Assembly (NCBI RefSeq): GCF_002887815.1
Contig: NZ_PDHO01000004.1
Span: 1-64,000 of the forward strand
Length of the DNA: 64,000 nt
DNA from: Mycobacterium sp. ENV421
GTDB taxonomy: Bacteria > Actinomycetota > Actinomycetes > Mycobacteriales > Mycobacteriaceae
Direction of reading: 5' to 3'
In this document: one piece after another, positions 34,396-42,757 of the stretch
Position numbering within the stretch: position 1 is the stretch's first letter
Layout: each line of letters begins with the position of its first letter
The notes under the pieces: generated by a model
Told to the model about the DNA's origin: nothing
Seen by the model: the letters and a program-made list of their open reading frames with translations, nothing else
Database searches by the model: none
Translations under genes and position numbers: made by a program

Positions 34396-34414
34396 TCTGA
34401 GGCTTTGCTGAGAA
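34396..34414 (-). promoter_or_regulatory. Candidate MprA box upstream of pepD
   Basis: On the minus strand TTCTCAGC-AAA-GCCTCAGA, two 8-bp direct repeats sharing CTCAG, separated by 3 bp. This is the reported architecture of MprA boxes. It lies 75 bp before the pepD start, so it could control pepD, the divergent gene or both. Confidence 0.5.
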
Positions 34415-34457
34415 TGAGTTCGGTGTGAGCCAAGACTTTCGGCGGGTCAATCCGCTG

Positions 34458-34463
34458 TAGCGT
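34458..34463 (+). promoter_or_regulatory. Leaderless -10 of FKBP gene
   Basis: TAGCGT, 7 nt, GTG at 34471. Confidence 0.5.
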
Positions 34464-34470
34464 GACGAGC

Positions 34471-35091
34471 GTGAACTTCTCCCGCCTGCCCTCTGTTGTT
34501 GCCTTCGGCGCCTGCACTGCCGCGTTTGCCGTGACTCTTGCGGCCTGCGGCTCGGACACCACCCCGTCGGCGAGCAAGTCCTCGACCGTCCCGGCCGTCT
34601 CGGCCACCGTCACCCAGGCGGCCGGCCCGGATGCCACCTGCCCGACCGCTCCGCCGGCCAACCCGGCAACTCCGGAGTGGACGTTGCCCGGCGCGACCGG
34701 CAGTGTCGCTGTCACCGGATCGACGGATACCGCGGCACCGGTCGTCACGGTGACTGCCCCCTTCAGCGTGAACGCGACCGAGGTGCACACGCTGCAGGCA
34801 GGTACCGGACCCGTCGTCGCACCGACGGCCACCGTCTCGGTCTGCTACGAGGGTGTCAACGGCCGCGACGGCAGCGTCTTCGACAGCAGCTACCAGCGTG
34901 GCGAACCGGCCCAGTTCTCGCTCGACGGCGTGGTTCCCGGATTCCAGAAGGCCATTGCGGGCCAGAAGGTCGGATCGACCGTCGCGGTCGCCATGGTGTC
35001 CGCCGACGGCTACCCGCAGGGCCAGCCCCGGGCCGGCATCATGCCGGGTGACACGCTGGTCTTCGCCATCAAGATTCTCAGCGCCTCGTAG
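34471..35091 (+). CDS. FKBP-type peptidyl-prolyl isomerase lipoprotein
   Basis: A 206-residue lipoprotein. The signal helix ends in the lipobox LAAC (Cys26). After a Ser/Thr/Pro linker and an acidic region comes a C-terminal FKBP domain: VSVCYEGVNGRDGSVFDSSYQRGEPAQFSLDGVVPGFQKAIAGQKVGSTVAVAM and PGDTLVFAIKIL. Residues for the binding pocket (Tyr, Phe, Asp, Val-Val-Pro-Gly) are recognisable but loops are shortened. The GTG at 34471 is favoured over the one at 34462 by the TAGCGT hexamer 7 nt upstream. It probably assists folding of exported proteins and is divergent from the HtrA protease, a sensible functional pair. Confidence 0.85.
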   Translation: MNFSRLPSVVAFGACTAAFAVTLAACGSDTTPSASKSSTVPAVSATVTQAAGPDATCPTAPPANPATPEWTLPGATGSVAVTGSTDTAAPVVTVTAPFSVNATEVHTLQAGTGPVVAPTATVSVCYEGVNGRDGSVFDSSYQRGEPAQFSLDGVVPGFQKAIAGQKVGSTVAVAMVSADGYPQGQPRAGIMPGDTLVFAIKILSAS

Positions 35092-35096
35092 CCGGA

Positions 35097-35636
35097 CTAC
35101 GGCATGCAGGTGCTCTGCAGGCCGTTCACCAGCGCGTAGATGTCGTCCTTCTTCTGGTCCGCATAGTCGATCGCGGTCCAGGTCGAGGGCTGTGGCCAGG
35201 CGTTGGACACCGTCGGCCCGTAGCCTCCGTAGCCATCCCCATAGCCAAAGCCGTACCCGTACCCCGGGGACACGACGAACAGCGCGCCCACGGCGTCTCG
35301 CATGTCGTCGCTGGCCCGGCGCAGGTCCACCAAGGCCGGAGCCAGGCCCGGGACGACGCCGGGCCCGTTGACGTCTTCCATGTAGTGCACGCCGTGGCTG
35401 ATCATCGCGAGCTTCACGTTCGTGTCGCGCTGCTGGGCGGCTCCGCTGGCATAGGGCGAGCTGATCACGATCCGCACTCCGCCGATACCGGCGTTGATGT
35501 CGTTGTCGAGGCTCTCGCGGACCTGGTCGAGCACCCCGCAGGGCACCCGGCCGGGATCGGCGGCGACCGGGGGCGCCGCGATGGTCGAGGTGCAGGTAAC
35601 GAGCGCCGCGACCGCAATAAGTTGGGTTTGCTTCAT
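35097..35636 (-). CDS. Secreted protein with Gly-Tyr-rich segment
   Basis: A 179-residue protein, signal peptide about 1-26 (cleavage near VAADPG). The mature protein has a helical centre and a striking glycine/tyrosine run (GYGYGFGYGDGYGGYG at about 125-140) before a C-terminal helix ending in Cys-Met-Pro; two cysteines could form a disulfide. Not recognised. Convergent with the FKBP lipoprotein gene, 5 bp apart. Confidence 0.75.
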   Translation of the reverse strand: MKQTQLIAVAALVTCTSTIAAPPVAADPGRVPCGVLDQVRESLDNDINAGIGGVRIVISSPYASGAAQQRDTNVKLAMISHGVHYMEDVNGPGVVPGLAPALVDLRRASDDMRDAVGALFVVSPGYGYGFGYGDGYGGYGPTVSNAWPQPSTWTAIDYADQKKDDIYALVNGLQSTCMP

Positions 35637-35726
35637 AGTCCACCTACGTACTGGGGCACCACCGTTGATGCCTGTACATAGCTGGAATTGACGGCGGTGT
35701 TACCACCGTTCAGGAATTAGCCGTGG

Positions 35727-36197
35727 CTACCTGGCGACGGGCCAGTCCCAGACCGACATGTCGCCGGGCGGGTAATTCATGCAGACGTCGGTGGCCTTGG
35801 CGACGACGCCCTTGTTGTTGAAGAACAGCTTGGCCCAGTTGCCCCAGCGGGTCGCGACGAACTCGTAGTAGACGTTGGTCGCGGTGTCCTCGGAGTACTG
35901 CCGGCGCGCGACGGGATCGAGCGAGAAGAACCAGTGGATGCGATCGAAGGCGATCTGCTGCACATCGGCGGGCCGGTTGCTGCGGTCGATCATGTAGCGC
36001 TCGAAGTACACCGGGCTGGTGTCGCGTGCCGCGGCCATGTACTGCTCGACATCGCACTGGGTGATGATGATGCGGTGCGGGATCGGGAAGTCGTCACTGG
36101 CATCGGCGGCAGCGGGGCCGGCGGTGATAACGCTTGCAGCCGCCGCCGCACTCAGCGCAAGACCTGCCAGCTTCGCGCGACTCATCAAACCAGCCAT
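35727..36197 (-). CDS. Secreted DUF5078-type protein
   Basis: A 156-residue exported protein, signal peptide ending about AAADAS (residue 33). The mature sequence [37 protein letters not shown] matches DUF5078, a mycobacterium-specific family of small secreted proteins with two conserved cysteines; the second is in [12 protein letters not shown]. Function unknown. CAGGAG lies 4 nt before the ATG. Confidence 0.75.
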   Translation of the reverse strand: MAGLMSRAKLAGLALSAAAAASVITAGPAAADASDDFPIPHRIIITQCDVEQYMAAARDTSPVYFERYMIDRSNRPADVQQIAFDRIHWFFSLDPVARRQYSEDTATNVYYEFVATRWGNWAKLFFNNKGVVAKATDVCMNYPPGDMSVWDWPVAR

Positions 36198-36323
36198 CGT
36201 TCTCCTGCCCTATACCTAAAACCTTAAGCGCGCTAACTATATAGCGGTCCACATCGCAGTATCCACCCCTGTCCGCGATTGGACGGCGAATGTGACGAGT
36301 GAGACTCGCCGCCGGAAACGGAC

Positions 36324-36590
36324 TCAGCCGCCGTTGGTCACCGGGTTGGACGACAACGTGATGAATTGGTCGTTGATCCACACACCCCAGCGGCCGCCCC
36401 ACATGTGCGTCCACACCACCGGATGGTTGGCCCACACCTCGGCGGGCTTACGGGGCGCCCAGTCCGGAACCGGCTCCCCCACGTTCTGATCCGGCGGCGG
36501 CGGGTCCGCGAGCGCGATCGCCGGCGCGGCGCCCATCGTCAGTCCGATCGCGAGTGCCGCAATGCTCAGCGCAGTTTTGATCCCAGCCAT
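36324..36590 (-). CDS. Small secreted protein, Trp-rich
   Basis: An 88-residue protein, signal peptide about 1-28 (cleavage near ALADPP). The mature 60 residues are rich in Pro and Trp (VWANHPVVWTHMWGGRWGVWIND). No family recognised. Start ATG at 36590 with TGGAG upstream; the frame is open to 36632. It is one of four small exported proteins in a row on this strand. Confidence 0.7.
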   Translation of the reverse strand: MAGIKTALSIAALAIGLTMGAAPAIALADPPPPDQNVGEPVPDWAPRKPAEVWANHPVVWTHMWGGRWGVWINDQFITLSSNPVTNGG

Positions 36591-36689
36591 GTGCCGACTC
36601 CAACGTTCAGACGATGTGCGAATACTTAGCAAATATAACCAGCAGATGGCGCGAGTAATCCCCTACCCCGGACCTCCGCGGGTCGCGGG

Positions 36690-37295
36690 CTAGGGCGTCG
36701 GTGCGGGCGTCGGCGTGATCGGGGCCGGCTGACCGGGGGCGTTGAACTCATACCCCGGTGGCGGCGGACCGTTCAGCGAGTAATAGCCCGGCGGTAGCGC
36801 CGGAGTTCCGGGCGGCGGCGGCTTACCCGGGCCGTACTCACTCGGGGGCGCCTCCGAACCCGGGGCGGTATACGACTTGTATCCGGGCGGCAGCGGCGGC
36901 GGCGCTCCGGCGCCAGGTGGCGGTGCGACCGAGCCGCTGGCCGATGCGGACTCGTCGGGCCCGTAGTACGGGTCGCGGACGTTATGCCACATGTCTTTCA
37001 GTGAGCCGAGGACGCCGGGGGTGTTCTGCGAACCGTAGCTCGGGTTGGCGATCTCCGGCACCGAGGGGGGCGCCCCGGGTGGCGGAGGTGCGGGCGCGGG
37101 TGGAGCCGCCGGATCGACCGGCATCGCCACGGGCTGACCCGGCGGGACCGCGGCTGGATCCGACGGGACCGGAATGGGCGTCGGCGTCATCGGGTCGGCG
37201 GCGGCCGTCGCGGCTCCGGCCAGGGCAGCGCCGACGGTGAAGCTCGCGATGGCGACTGCGTGGACAAGTGCCGCGGTGCGGTGCCGTTCAATCAT
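36690..37295 (-). CDS. Proline-rich secreted protein
   Basis: A 201-residue protein, signal peptide about 1-34 (AATAAADP). The mature part is dominated by Pro, Ala and Gly with PPPG-type repeats (PPPPGAPP, PPPGAGAPPP, KPPPPGTP, GPPPPGYEF), interrupted by a more ordered segment PSYGSQNTPGVLGSLKDMWHNVRDPYYGPDE. Such proteins are common in mycobacterial cell walls and are thought to be extended. Start ATG at 37295; open frame upstream lacks signal character. Confidence 0.72.
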   Translation of the reverse strand: MIERHRTAALVHAVAIASFTVGAALAGAATAAADPMTPTPIPVPSDPAAVPPGQPVAMPVDPAAPPAPAPPPPGAPPSVPEIANPSYGSQNTPGVLGSLKDMWHNVRDPYYGPDESASASGSVAPPPGAGAPPPLPPGYKSYTAPGSEAPPSEYGPGKPPPPGTPALPPGYYSLNGPPPPGYEFNAPGQPAPITPTPAPTP

Positions 37296-37454
37296 GGATC
37301 CGGCGGTCCTCTCGATCTCCCTGCGAAGGGTTGCCCCTTGGCGTAGGGGCATCGTCGCACACATTGGCCGTCGGCGTGCCGGCGGCAAACCGGTGTACTT
37401 TCCGACCTATCGCACCGCCGGCACATCCCGTTTCAGCACGCCCCGGTGCCAGAG

Positions 37455-37739
37455 TCAGACCTGGTTGGTCTCGGTGGTGCCGGTGGCCGATCCCTTGAGG
37501 TAGCGGGTGGCAAAGCCGATCGACGCGATCGCCGCCACCACACCGATGACGCCCCACAGGACGATCGGGAACACCAGCGAGCCGAAGATGACGTCGTAGG
37601 TCGCCGCCAGGTAGATCGACCAGAGCACCCGGTAGATCGACCAGAAGGCCAGCAGGCCCGTGCTGATGGCGATGTAGAGACTGTGCTGGCGCTCGACGCG
37701 GTCGATGTGCTGCGCGATCGGACTCGGCACGATCTTCAT
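37455..37739 (-). CDS. Small membrane protein
   Basis: A 94-residue protein with two to three predicted helices (about 20-43, 48-80) and short polar ends. Not recognised. AGAGGAAG precedes the ATG by 6 nt. It follows the PPOX gene on the same strand after a 103-bp gap. Confidence 0.7.
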   Translation of the reverse strand: MKIVPSPIAQHIDRVERQHSLYIAISTGLLAFWSIYRVLWSIYLAATYDVIFGSLVFPIVLWGVIGVVAAIASIGFATRYLKGSATGTTETNQV

Positions 37740-37842
37740 GGGGTTCTTCCTCTCGTTGTCCGCCGCCTCGGTGGCGTCGATGAGAGAAGTGAAGAACTAC
37801 CGGACGGCTACCGATCCCAACTCACACCCGGTCGGCCGGCGG

Positions 37843-38274
37843 CTACAGCTCGTCGGAGAAGTCAGCGGTCAGCCAACGGTCCGGCCGGATCGTGAACAAC
37901 ACGTTGGCGTGGCCCGCCATCGATTCGAGGAACTGACGACCGCCTTCCTCACCGAGGTAGCGCACCGCGGTCTTTTCCAGGACCTCCGGCGGCGTCGGGT
38001 CGGTGGTGTCGACCAGGGTTCCCTCGACCACGACGTAGCGGTACGGCGGCTCCTCGTCCTGAACCACCAGCGTCGCCGCGCCGGCCTCGGCGATCAGCCG
38101 GGCCTTGCGCGTCGACGGCCCGGTCGAGATCTGGATGTCTCCACCGGGGGCGTACTGGTACCAGATCGGAATGCTGGCCGGCGGCCGGCCGTCGGTGGTG
38201 GCGACGGACAGCACCGCCACGTGTTTGGCGGCGAGGAAATCCTGCCGCTCGGACTCGGTCAGTTGTCTGGGCAT
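37843..38274 (-). CDS. Pyridoxamine 5'-phosphate oxidase-like (FMN/F420-binding) protein
   Basis: A 143-residue split-barrel protein: HVAVLSVATTDGRPPASIPIWYQYAPGGDIQISTGPSTRKARLI and VVVEGTLVDTTDP are typical of the PPOX class F420- or FMN-dependent family. It lacks the full PdxH substrate residues, so vitamin B6 synthesis is unlikely. Substrate unknown. Divergent from tex. Confidence 0.8.
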   Translation of the reverse strand: MPRQLTESERQDFLAAKHVAVLSVATTDGRPPASIPIWYQYAPGGDIQISTGPSTRKARLIAEAGAATLVVQDEEPPYRYVVVEGTLVDTTDPTPPEVLEKTAVRYLGEEGGRQFLESMAGHANVLFTIRPDRWLTADFSDEL

Positions 38275-38359
38275 ATAGCGGCCAACTCCCCGATCTGCGG
38301 GGCTATTCCTGCGCGCGCAACACCCCTCGACGGGTCACGGGATTGTCGGCGAGGTTCGG

Positions 38360-38365
38360 TAGGGT
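38360..38365 (+). promoter_or_regulatory. Leaderless -10 of tex
   Basis: TAGGGT, 6 nt, GTG at 38372. Confidence 0.5.
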
Positions 38366-38371
38366 CTGCGC

Positions 38372-40714
38372 GTGACTTCGAGCCCAACCCTCACATCTGT
38401 AAATGCCCGTCTTGCTGAAGAACTCGCCGTCGAAGAGGCCCGGGTGGCCGCCGCGGTCCGGCTGCTCGACGAGGGGGCGACCGTTCCGTTCATCGCCCGC
38501 TACCGCAAGGAAGTCACCGGCAGCCTCGACGACGGCCAACTCCGCGACCTCGAGGAGCGGCTGCGCTATCTGCGCGAGCTCGACGAACGGCGGGACGCGG
38601 TGCTCGCGTCGATCGACGAGCAGGGCAAGCTGACCGACGAGCTGAGGTCCGCGCTGCTGAGCGCCGACACGAAGTCGCGGATCGAGGACATCTACCTGCC
38701 GTACAAGCCGAAACGGCGCACCAAAGCCCAGATTGCCCGGGAAGCCGGCCTGGAGCCGCTCGCCGATCGGCTGCTCGCCGACCCGGCCATCGCTCCCGAA
38801 GCCGCGGCCGCCGGATTCCTCACCGCCGATGTCGCCGACGCCGCGGCGGCACTCGACGGTGCGCGGCACATCATCGTCGAACGGGCGGCCGAGGACGCCG
38901 AGCTGGTGGGTGCGATCCGCGTCAAGTTCTGGGCCGAGGGCGCGGTGCGGACCGCACCGTTTTCCGACGAGGCCGCGAAGACCCCAGCGGCACAGAAGTT
39001 TCGGGACTACTTCGACTTCACCGAGCGGCTGGAGGACATGCCGTCGCACCGGGTGCTGGCGGTGATGCGCGGCGAGAAGGAACAAGCCCTCGCCGTGCGC
39101 TTCGACGGCGGCAGCGACGACGCCTACGAGGTAATGGTCGCCGACGCCCTCGGCGTCGATCTGACCGCCACAGCGGCGGCCACCCCATGGCTGGCCACCA
39201 CGGTCCGGTTGGCCTGGCGCACCCGGCTGATGATCTCCGGTGCGGTCGATGCCCGGATGCGGCTGCGTCAGCGCGCCGAGGAGGACGCGGTCGCCGTCTT
39301 CGCCAAGAACCTCAAGGATCTGCTGCTGGCGGCACCTGCCGGTACCCGCACCACCCTCGGGCTCGATCCGGGGTTTCGCACCGGGGTCAAGGTCGCCGTC
39401 GTCGACGATACCGGCAAGGTCCTCGAAACCTGTGCGGTCTACCCGCATCAGCCTCAGCGCCAATGGGATTCGGCCAAGGCGGCCCTGGCCGCTCTGGTTG
39501 CCCGGCACGGCGTCGAGCTGATCGCGATCGGTAACGGCACCGCGTCGCGGGAGACCGATGCACTGGCCACCGAACTCATCGCCGACATTCGCGCGGCGGG
39601 AGCCAGCGCACCGACGAAGGCCATGGTCAGCGAGGCCGGCGCGTCGGTGTATTCGGCGTCGGCCTACGCCGCCCGTGAGTTACCGAGTCTGGACGTGACG
39701 GTCCGCGGTGCCGTGTCGATCGCCCGCCGCCTGCAGGATCCGCTGGCCGAACTGGTGAAGATCGAACCGAAGTCGATCGGTGTCGGCCAATACCAGCACG
39801 ACGTCACCCCCGGCACCCTGGCCCGCAGCCTCGATGCGGTGGTGGAGGACGCGGTGAACGCCGTCGGGGTCGACCTGAACACGGCATCGGTTCCGCTGTT
39901 GTCGCGGGTGTCGGGGGTTTCCGAGTCGCTGGCCGAAGCGATCGTGGCCTATCGCGAAAAGACCGGACCGTTCCGCAGCCGCACCGCCTTGCTCGACGTT
40001 CCCCGGCTGGGCCCCAAGGCTTTTGAACAGTGCGCCGGCTTCCTGCGAATTCGCGGCGGTGACGATGCCCTCGACGCATCGGGTGTCCACCCGGAGGCTT
40101 ATCCGGTGGTGCGGCGCATCCTGGACCGTTCGGGCATCACGATGGCCGAACTGATCGGCAACGAACGAGCGTTGCGGACACTGCGGCCCGCCGACTTCGC
40201 CGACGATCGCTTCGGCGTGCCCACGGTGACCGACATCCTCGCCGAGTTGGAGAAGCCGGGCCGCGATCCGCGACCGGCCTTCTCCACCGCGACGTTCGCC
40301 GCCGGTGTGGAGAAGGTGGCCGATCTCAAGGTCGGCATGGTGCTCGAAGGTGTGGTGACCAATGTCGCGGCGTTCGGTGCCTTCGTCGACGTCGGCGTCC
40401 ATCAGGACGGTTTGGTGCATGTCTCGGCGATGTCGGATCGATTCGTGTCCGATCCGCATGAGGTGGTGCGCTCGGGCCAGGTGGTGCGGGTGAAGGTCGT
40501 CGACGTCGATGTCGATCGCCAGCGGATCGGGCTCACCCTGCGCCTGGGCGATACGCCCAAGCGTGATCAGCCCAAGCGCGCAGAGCCGGGCACCCGGCCT
40601 GCCCCGAGCCGCGATCGACGCCAGCCCGCCCGCGCCGATCATGGACGGCGCGACGACAAGCGCTCCTCCGGTTCGATGGCGCAGGCGCTGCGCGACGCGG
40701 GATTCGGTCGGTAA
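38372..40714 (+). CDS. tex: Tex family S1 RNA-binding transcription accessory protein
   Basis: A 780-residue cytosolic protein of usual Tex length. N-terminal helical region (VPFIARYRKEVTGSLDDGQLRDLEERL), YqgF/RuvC-like domain (TTLGLDPGFRTGVKVAVVD, AIGNGTASRETD), helix-hairpin-helix segments (NTASVPLLSRVSGVSESLAEAIVAYR), the second HhH region, and a C-terminal S1 domain (GMVLEGVVTNVAAFGAFVDVGVHQDGLVHVSAMS, residues about 651-725), then a basic tail. Tex relates to Spt6 and acts in transcription and RNA metabolism. GTG start with leaderless hexamer. Confidence 0.93.
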   Translation: MTSSPTLTSVNARLAEELAVEEARVAAAVRLLDEGATVPFIARYRKEVTGSLDDGQLRDLEERLRYLRELDERRDAVLASIDEQGKLTDELRSALLSADTKSRIEDIYLPYKPKRRTKAQIAREAGLEPLADRLLADPAIAPEAAAAGFLTADVADAAAALDGARHIIVERAAEDAELVGAIRVKFWAEGAVRTAPFSDEAAKTPAAQKFRDYFDFTERLEDMPSHRVLAVMRGEKEQALAVRFDGGSDDAYEVMVADALGVDLTATAAATPWLATTVRLAWRTRLMISGAVDARMRLRQRAEEDAVAVFAKNLKDLLLAAPAGTRTTLGLDPGFRTGVKVAVVDDTGKVLETCAVYPHQPQRQWDSAKAALAALVARHGVELIAIGNGTASRETDALATELIADIRAAGASAPTKAMVSEAGASVYSASAYAARELPSLDVTVRGAVSIARRLQDPLAELVKIEPKSIGVGQYQHDVTPGTLARSLDAVVEDAVNAVGVDLNTASVPLLSRVSGVSESLAEAIVAYREKTGPFRSRTALLDVPRLGPKAFEQCAGFLRIRGGDDALDASGVHPEAYPVVRRILDRSGITMAELIGNERALRTLRPADFADDRFGVPTVTDILAELEKPGRDPRPAFSTATFAAGVEKVADLKVGMVLEGVVTNVAAFGAFVDVGVHQDGLVHVSAMSDRFVSDPHEVVRSGQVVRVKVVDVDVDRQRIGLTLRLGDTPKRDQPKRAEPGTRPAPSRDRRQPARADHGRRDDKRSSGSMAQALRDAGFGR

Positions 40715-40993
40715 GCCGGAGCCGGTCCGACCGTGCACGAAATGCCGCCGATAAACGTTCACCGTTCCCCGGATTCCCAGTGCACCCGCAGTCGGTATTC
40801 AATTCACTACCAGATTCGGACACGTTCCTGGGATTTCTCAGGCGGCATTTATGTATTACCCGACCTGCTGTAATAAAACTCTGCTGAACTGCGCTTATAC
40901 CCCCACATTAATGACAATTCGCCGCGCTGTGCGATATTTCACCGCACGGGTCTGACACGGAATTCGTAGCCGAATTCACGCGCTGATGCGGCC
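40715..40993. other. AT-richer intergenic region before the type III PKS gene
   Basis: 279 bp without a gene, distinctly richer in A and T from about 40840 to 40980 than anything around it. It holds a short inverted repeat TATTAC/GTAATA (40854-40859 and 40870-40875), a promoter-like pair ATGACA (40911-40916) and ATATTT (40934-40939) with 17-bp spacing, and the inverted repeat GAATTCG-tagc-CGAATTC (40960-40977) between that -10 and the PKS ATG. I see no RNA gene. Confidence 0.5.
40960..40977. promoter_or_regulatory. Operator-like inverted repeat before the PKS gene
   Basis: GAATTCG and CGAATTC, perfect 7-bp arms with a 4-bp centre, 17 bp before the PKS start codon and just after the predicted transcription start. 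Confidence 0.4.
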
Positions 40994-42100
40994 ATGACAG
41001 ATACCGCTTTTTCCGAATCCCTCAACCCGATCGCGGTCCGCCGGCACGGCGATCCGCGCGTGACCGGCACCGCGGTGGCGTTCACCGAACATCGGTACAA
41101 CCAGGACGAGGTGTCAGCTCAGCTCACCTCGTTCGCCGAACCCGGCTTCGCTCGGTTCGCGGCCAGCAGCGGGGTCGAATACCGCAGTCTGGCACTGCCG
41201 TTGGAGCGCTACCCGCGGCTGACCGGTTTCACCGAGGCCAACGCGGCCTACCTCGAGGTGGCCGCGGAGCTCGGTGAGCAGGCCGTGCGGCGGGCGCTCG
41301 ACGCCGCTCACGTGCGTCCCGACGAAGTCGACGCGATCGTGACCGTGTCGAGCACGGGCGTGGCGGTGCCGACCATCGATGCCCGGATCGCGTCCGCGGT
41401 GGGGTTGCGTCCCGACGTCAAACGCATCCCGCTGTTCGGGCTCGGTTGCGTGGCCGGTGCGGCCGGGCTGGCCCGGGTGCACGATTACCTGCGCGGCTTC
41501 CCCGATCAAGTCGCTGTGTTGTTGTCGGTGGAACTGTGTTCGCTGACGCTGCAACGCGACGACACGTCGATCCCCGCACTGATCGGTGTGTGCCTCTTCG
41601 GTGACGGCGCGGCGGCCGTCGTCGCCGCCGGAGCCGATCGGGTGCCGGCCGGACTCCCCCTTCATCCGGGCCCGCGGATCCTCGCCACCCGTAGCAGGCT
41701 GTTCGCCGACACCGTCGACGTCATGGGCTGGAACGTCAGCTCCAGCGGATTCCAGCTGGTGATGTCACGTGACGTGCCGAAGATGGCCGACGACCATCTG
41801 CGCGACGAAGTCGACCGGTTCCTTGCCGACCACGGGTTGACCACCGCCGACATCTCGACGTGGGTGTGTCACCCCGGCGGGCCCAAGGTGCTCGACGCCA
41901 TGCACAACGCGATCGGCATGCCACCGGAAGCGCTGCGGCACAGCTGGCAGTCGATGCGGGACAACGGCAACATCTCCTCGGCATCGGTGCTCGACGTCCT
42001 CGACCGCACCGTCGCCGACGGCCCCACGGCGGGCTCACTGGGACTGATGCTGGCGATGGGGCCCGGCTTCAGCTTCGAGCTGTTGCTGCTGGGCTGGTGA
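40994..42100 (+). CDS. Type III polyketide synthase
   Basis: A 368-residue chalcone-synthase-fold enzyme. The Cys-His-Asn triad is intact: Cys152 in GLGCVAGA, His293 in VCHPGGPK and Asn326 in NGNISSAS. Mycobacterial members (Pks10, Pks11, Pks18) use long-chain acyl starters and malonyl-CoA to make alkylpyrones or alkylresorcinols, and this is the likely product class. The methyltransferase gene overlaps its stop as GTGA. Start ATG at 40994; no strong ribosome binding site, but no better start exists. Confidence 0.9.
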   Translation: MTDTAFSESLNPIAVRRHGDPRVTGTAVAFTEHRYNQDEVSAQLTSFAEPGFARFAASSGVEYRSLALPLERYPRLTGFTEANAAYLEVAAELGEQAVRRALDAAHVRPDEVDAIVTVSSTGVAVPTIDARIASAVGLRPDVKRIPLFGLGCVAGAAGLARVHDYLRGFPDQVAVLLSVELCSLTLQRDDTSIPALIGVCLFGDGAAAVVAAGADRVPAGLPLHPGPRILATRSRLFADTVDVMGWNVSSSGFQLVMSRDVPKMADDHLRDEVDRFLADHGLTTADISTWVCHPGGPKVLDAMHNAIGMPPEALRHSWQSMRDNGNISSASVLDVLDRTVADGPTAGSLGLMLAMGPGFSFELLLLGW

Positions 42101-42612
42101 GCGAGATGAGTGTCTACTACCTGTTCATCCTGCTGATCGCCGTCGAGCGGCTCGTCGAGTTGGTGGTGTCCCGTCGCAACGCCCGATGGTCGTTTTCCCA
42201 GGGCGGCAGAGAATTTGGGCGGGGACACTATCCCGCGATGGTGACGATGCACACCCTGCTGCTCGCGTCGTGCGTGGCCGAGGTGGCGACTCAGCACCGG
42301 CCGTTCCTGCCCTGGCTCGGTTGGCCGATGCTGGCCGTCGTCGTGGCCAGCACAGTGGTGCGCTGGTGGTGTGTGGCTGTGCTGGGCAAGCACTGGAATC
42401 CCCGGCTGATCGTGATCAAGGGCGCTCCCCTGGTCAGCAATGGACCGTACCGATGGCTGCATCACCCGAACTACACGGCCGTCGCAGCCGAAGTGGCCGC
42501 GCTGCCGCTGGTGCATTCGGCCTGGGTGACCGCGATCGTGTTCAGCATCGCCAACGCTGCGGTACTCACCGTGCGGATTCGTGCCGAGAACACCGCGCTG
42601 GGGTATGCCTGA
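42097..42612 (+). CDS. ICMT-family membrane methyltransferase
   Basis: A 171-residue integral membrane enzyme of the isoprenylcysteine carboxyl methyltransferase family: helices, then the conserved C-terminal block KHWNPRLIVIKGAPLVSNGPYRWLHHPNYTAVAAEVAALPLV and a terminal RIRAENTAL. GTG start overlapping the PKS stop; an ATG at 42106 is the alternative. The same pairing exists in Streptomyces SrsA-SrsB and Bacillus BpsA-BpsB, where the ICMT-like enzyme O-methylates phenolic lipids or alkylpyrones, so that reaction is expected here. Confidence 0.85.
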   Translation: MSEMSVYYLFILLIAVERLVELVVSRRNARWSFSQGGREFGRGHYPAMVTMHTLLLASCVAEVATQHRPFLPWLGWPMLAVVVASTVVRWWCVAVLGKHWNPRLIVIKGAPLVSNGPYRWLHHPNYTAVAAEVAALPLVHSAWVTAIVFSIANAAVLTVRIRAENTALGYA

Positions 42613-42757
42613 GGCCCGGCCGAAATTGTCTCGGCTGTCAGAGCCGCTGAATCGCAACGCCTTTCGACGGTGAGGCCATTTCAGCTGCCCGCGCGGGCCT
42701 CCGGTGCTACGTTGGGTTCTTGTTGACGTTGTGCACCGCCACATCAAGGGGCCTTCG

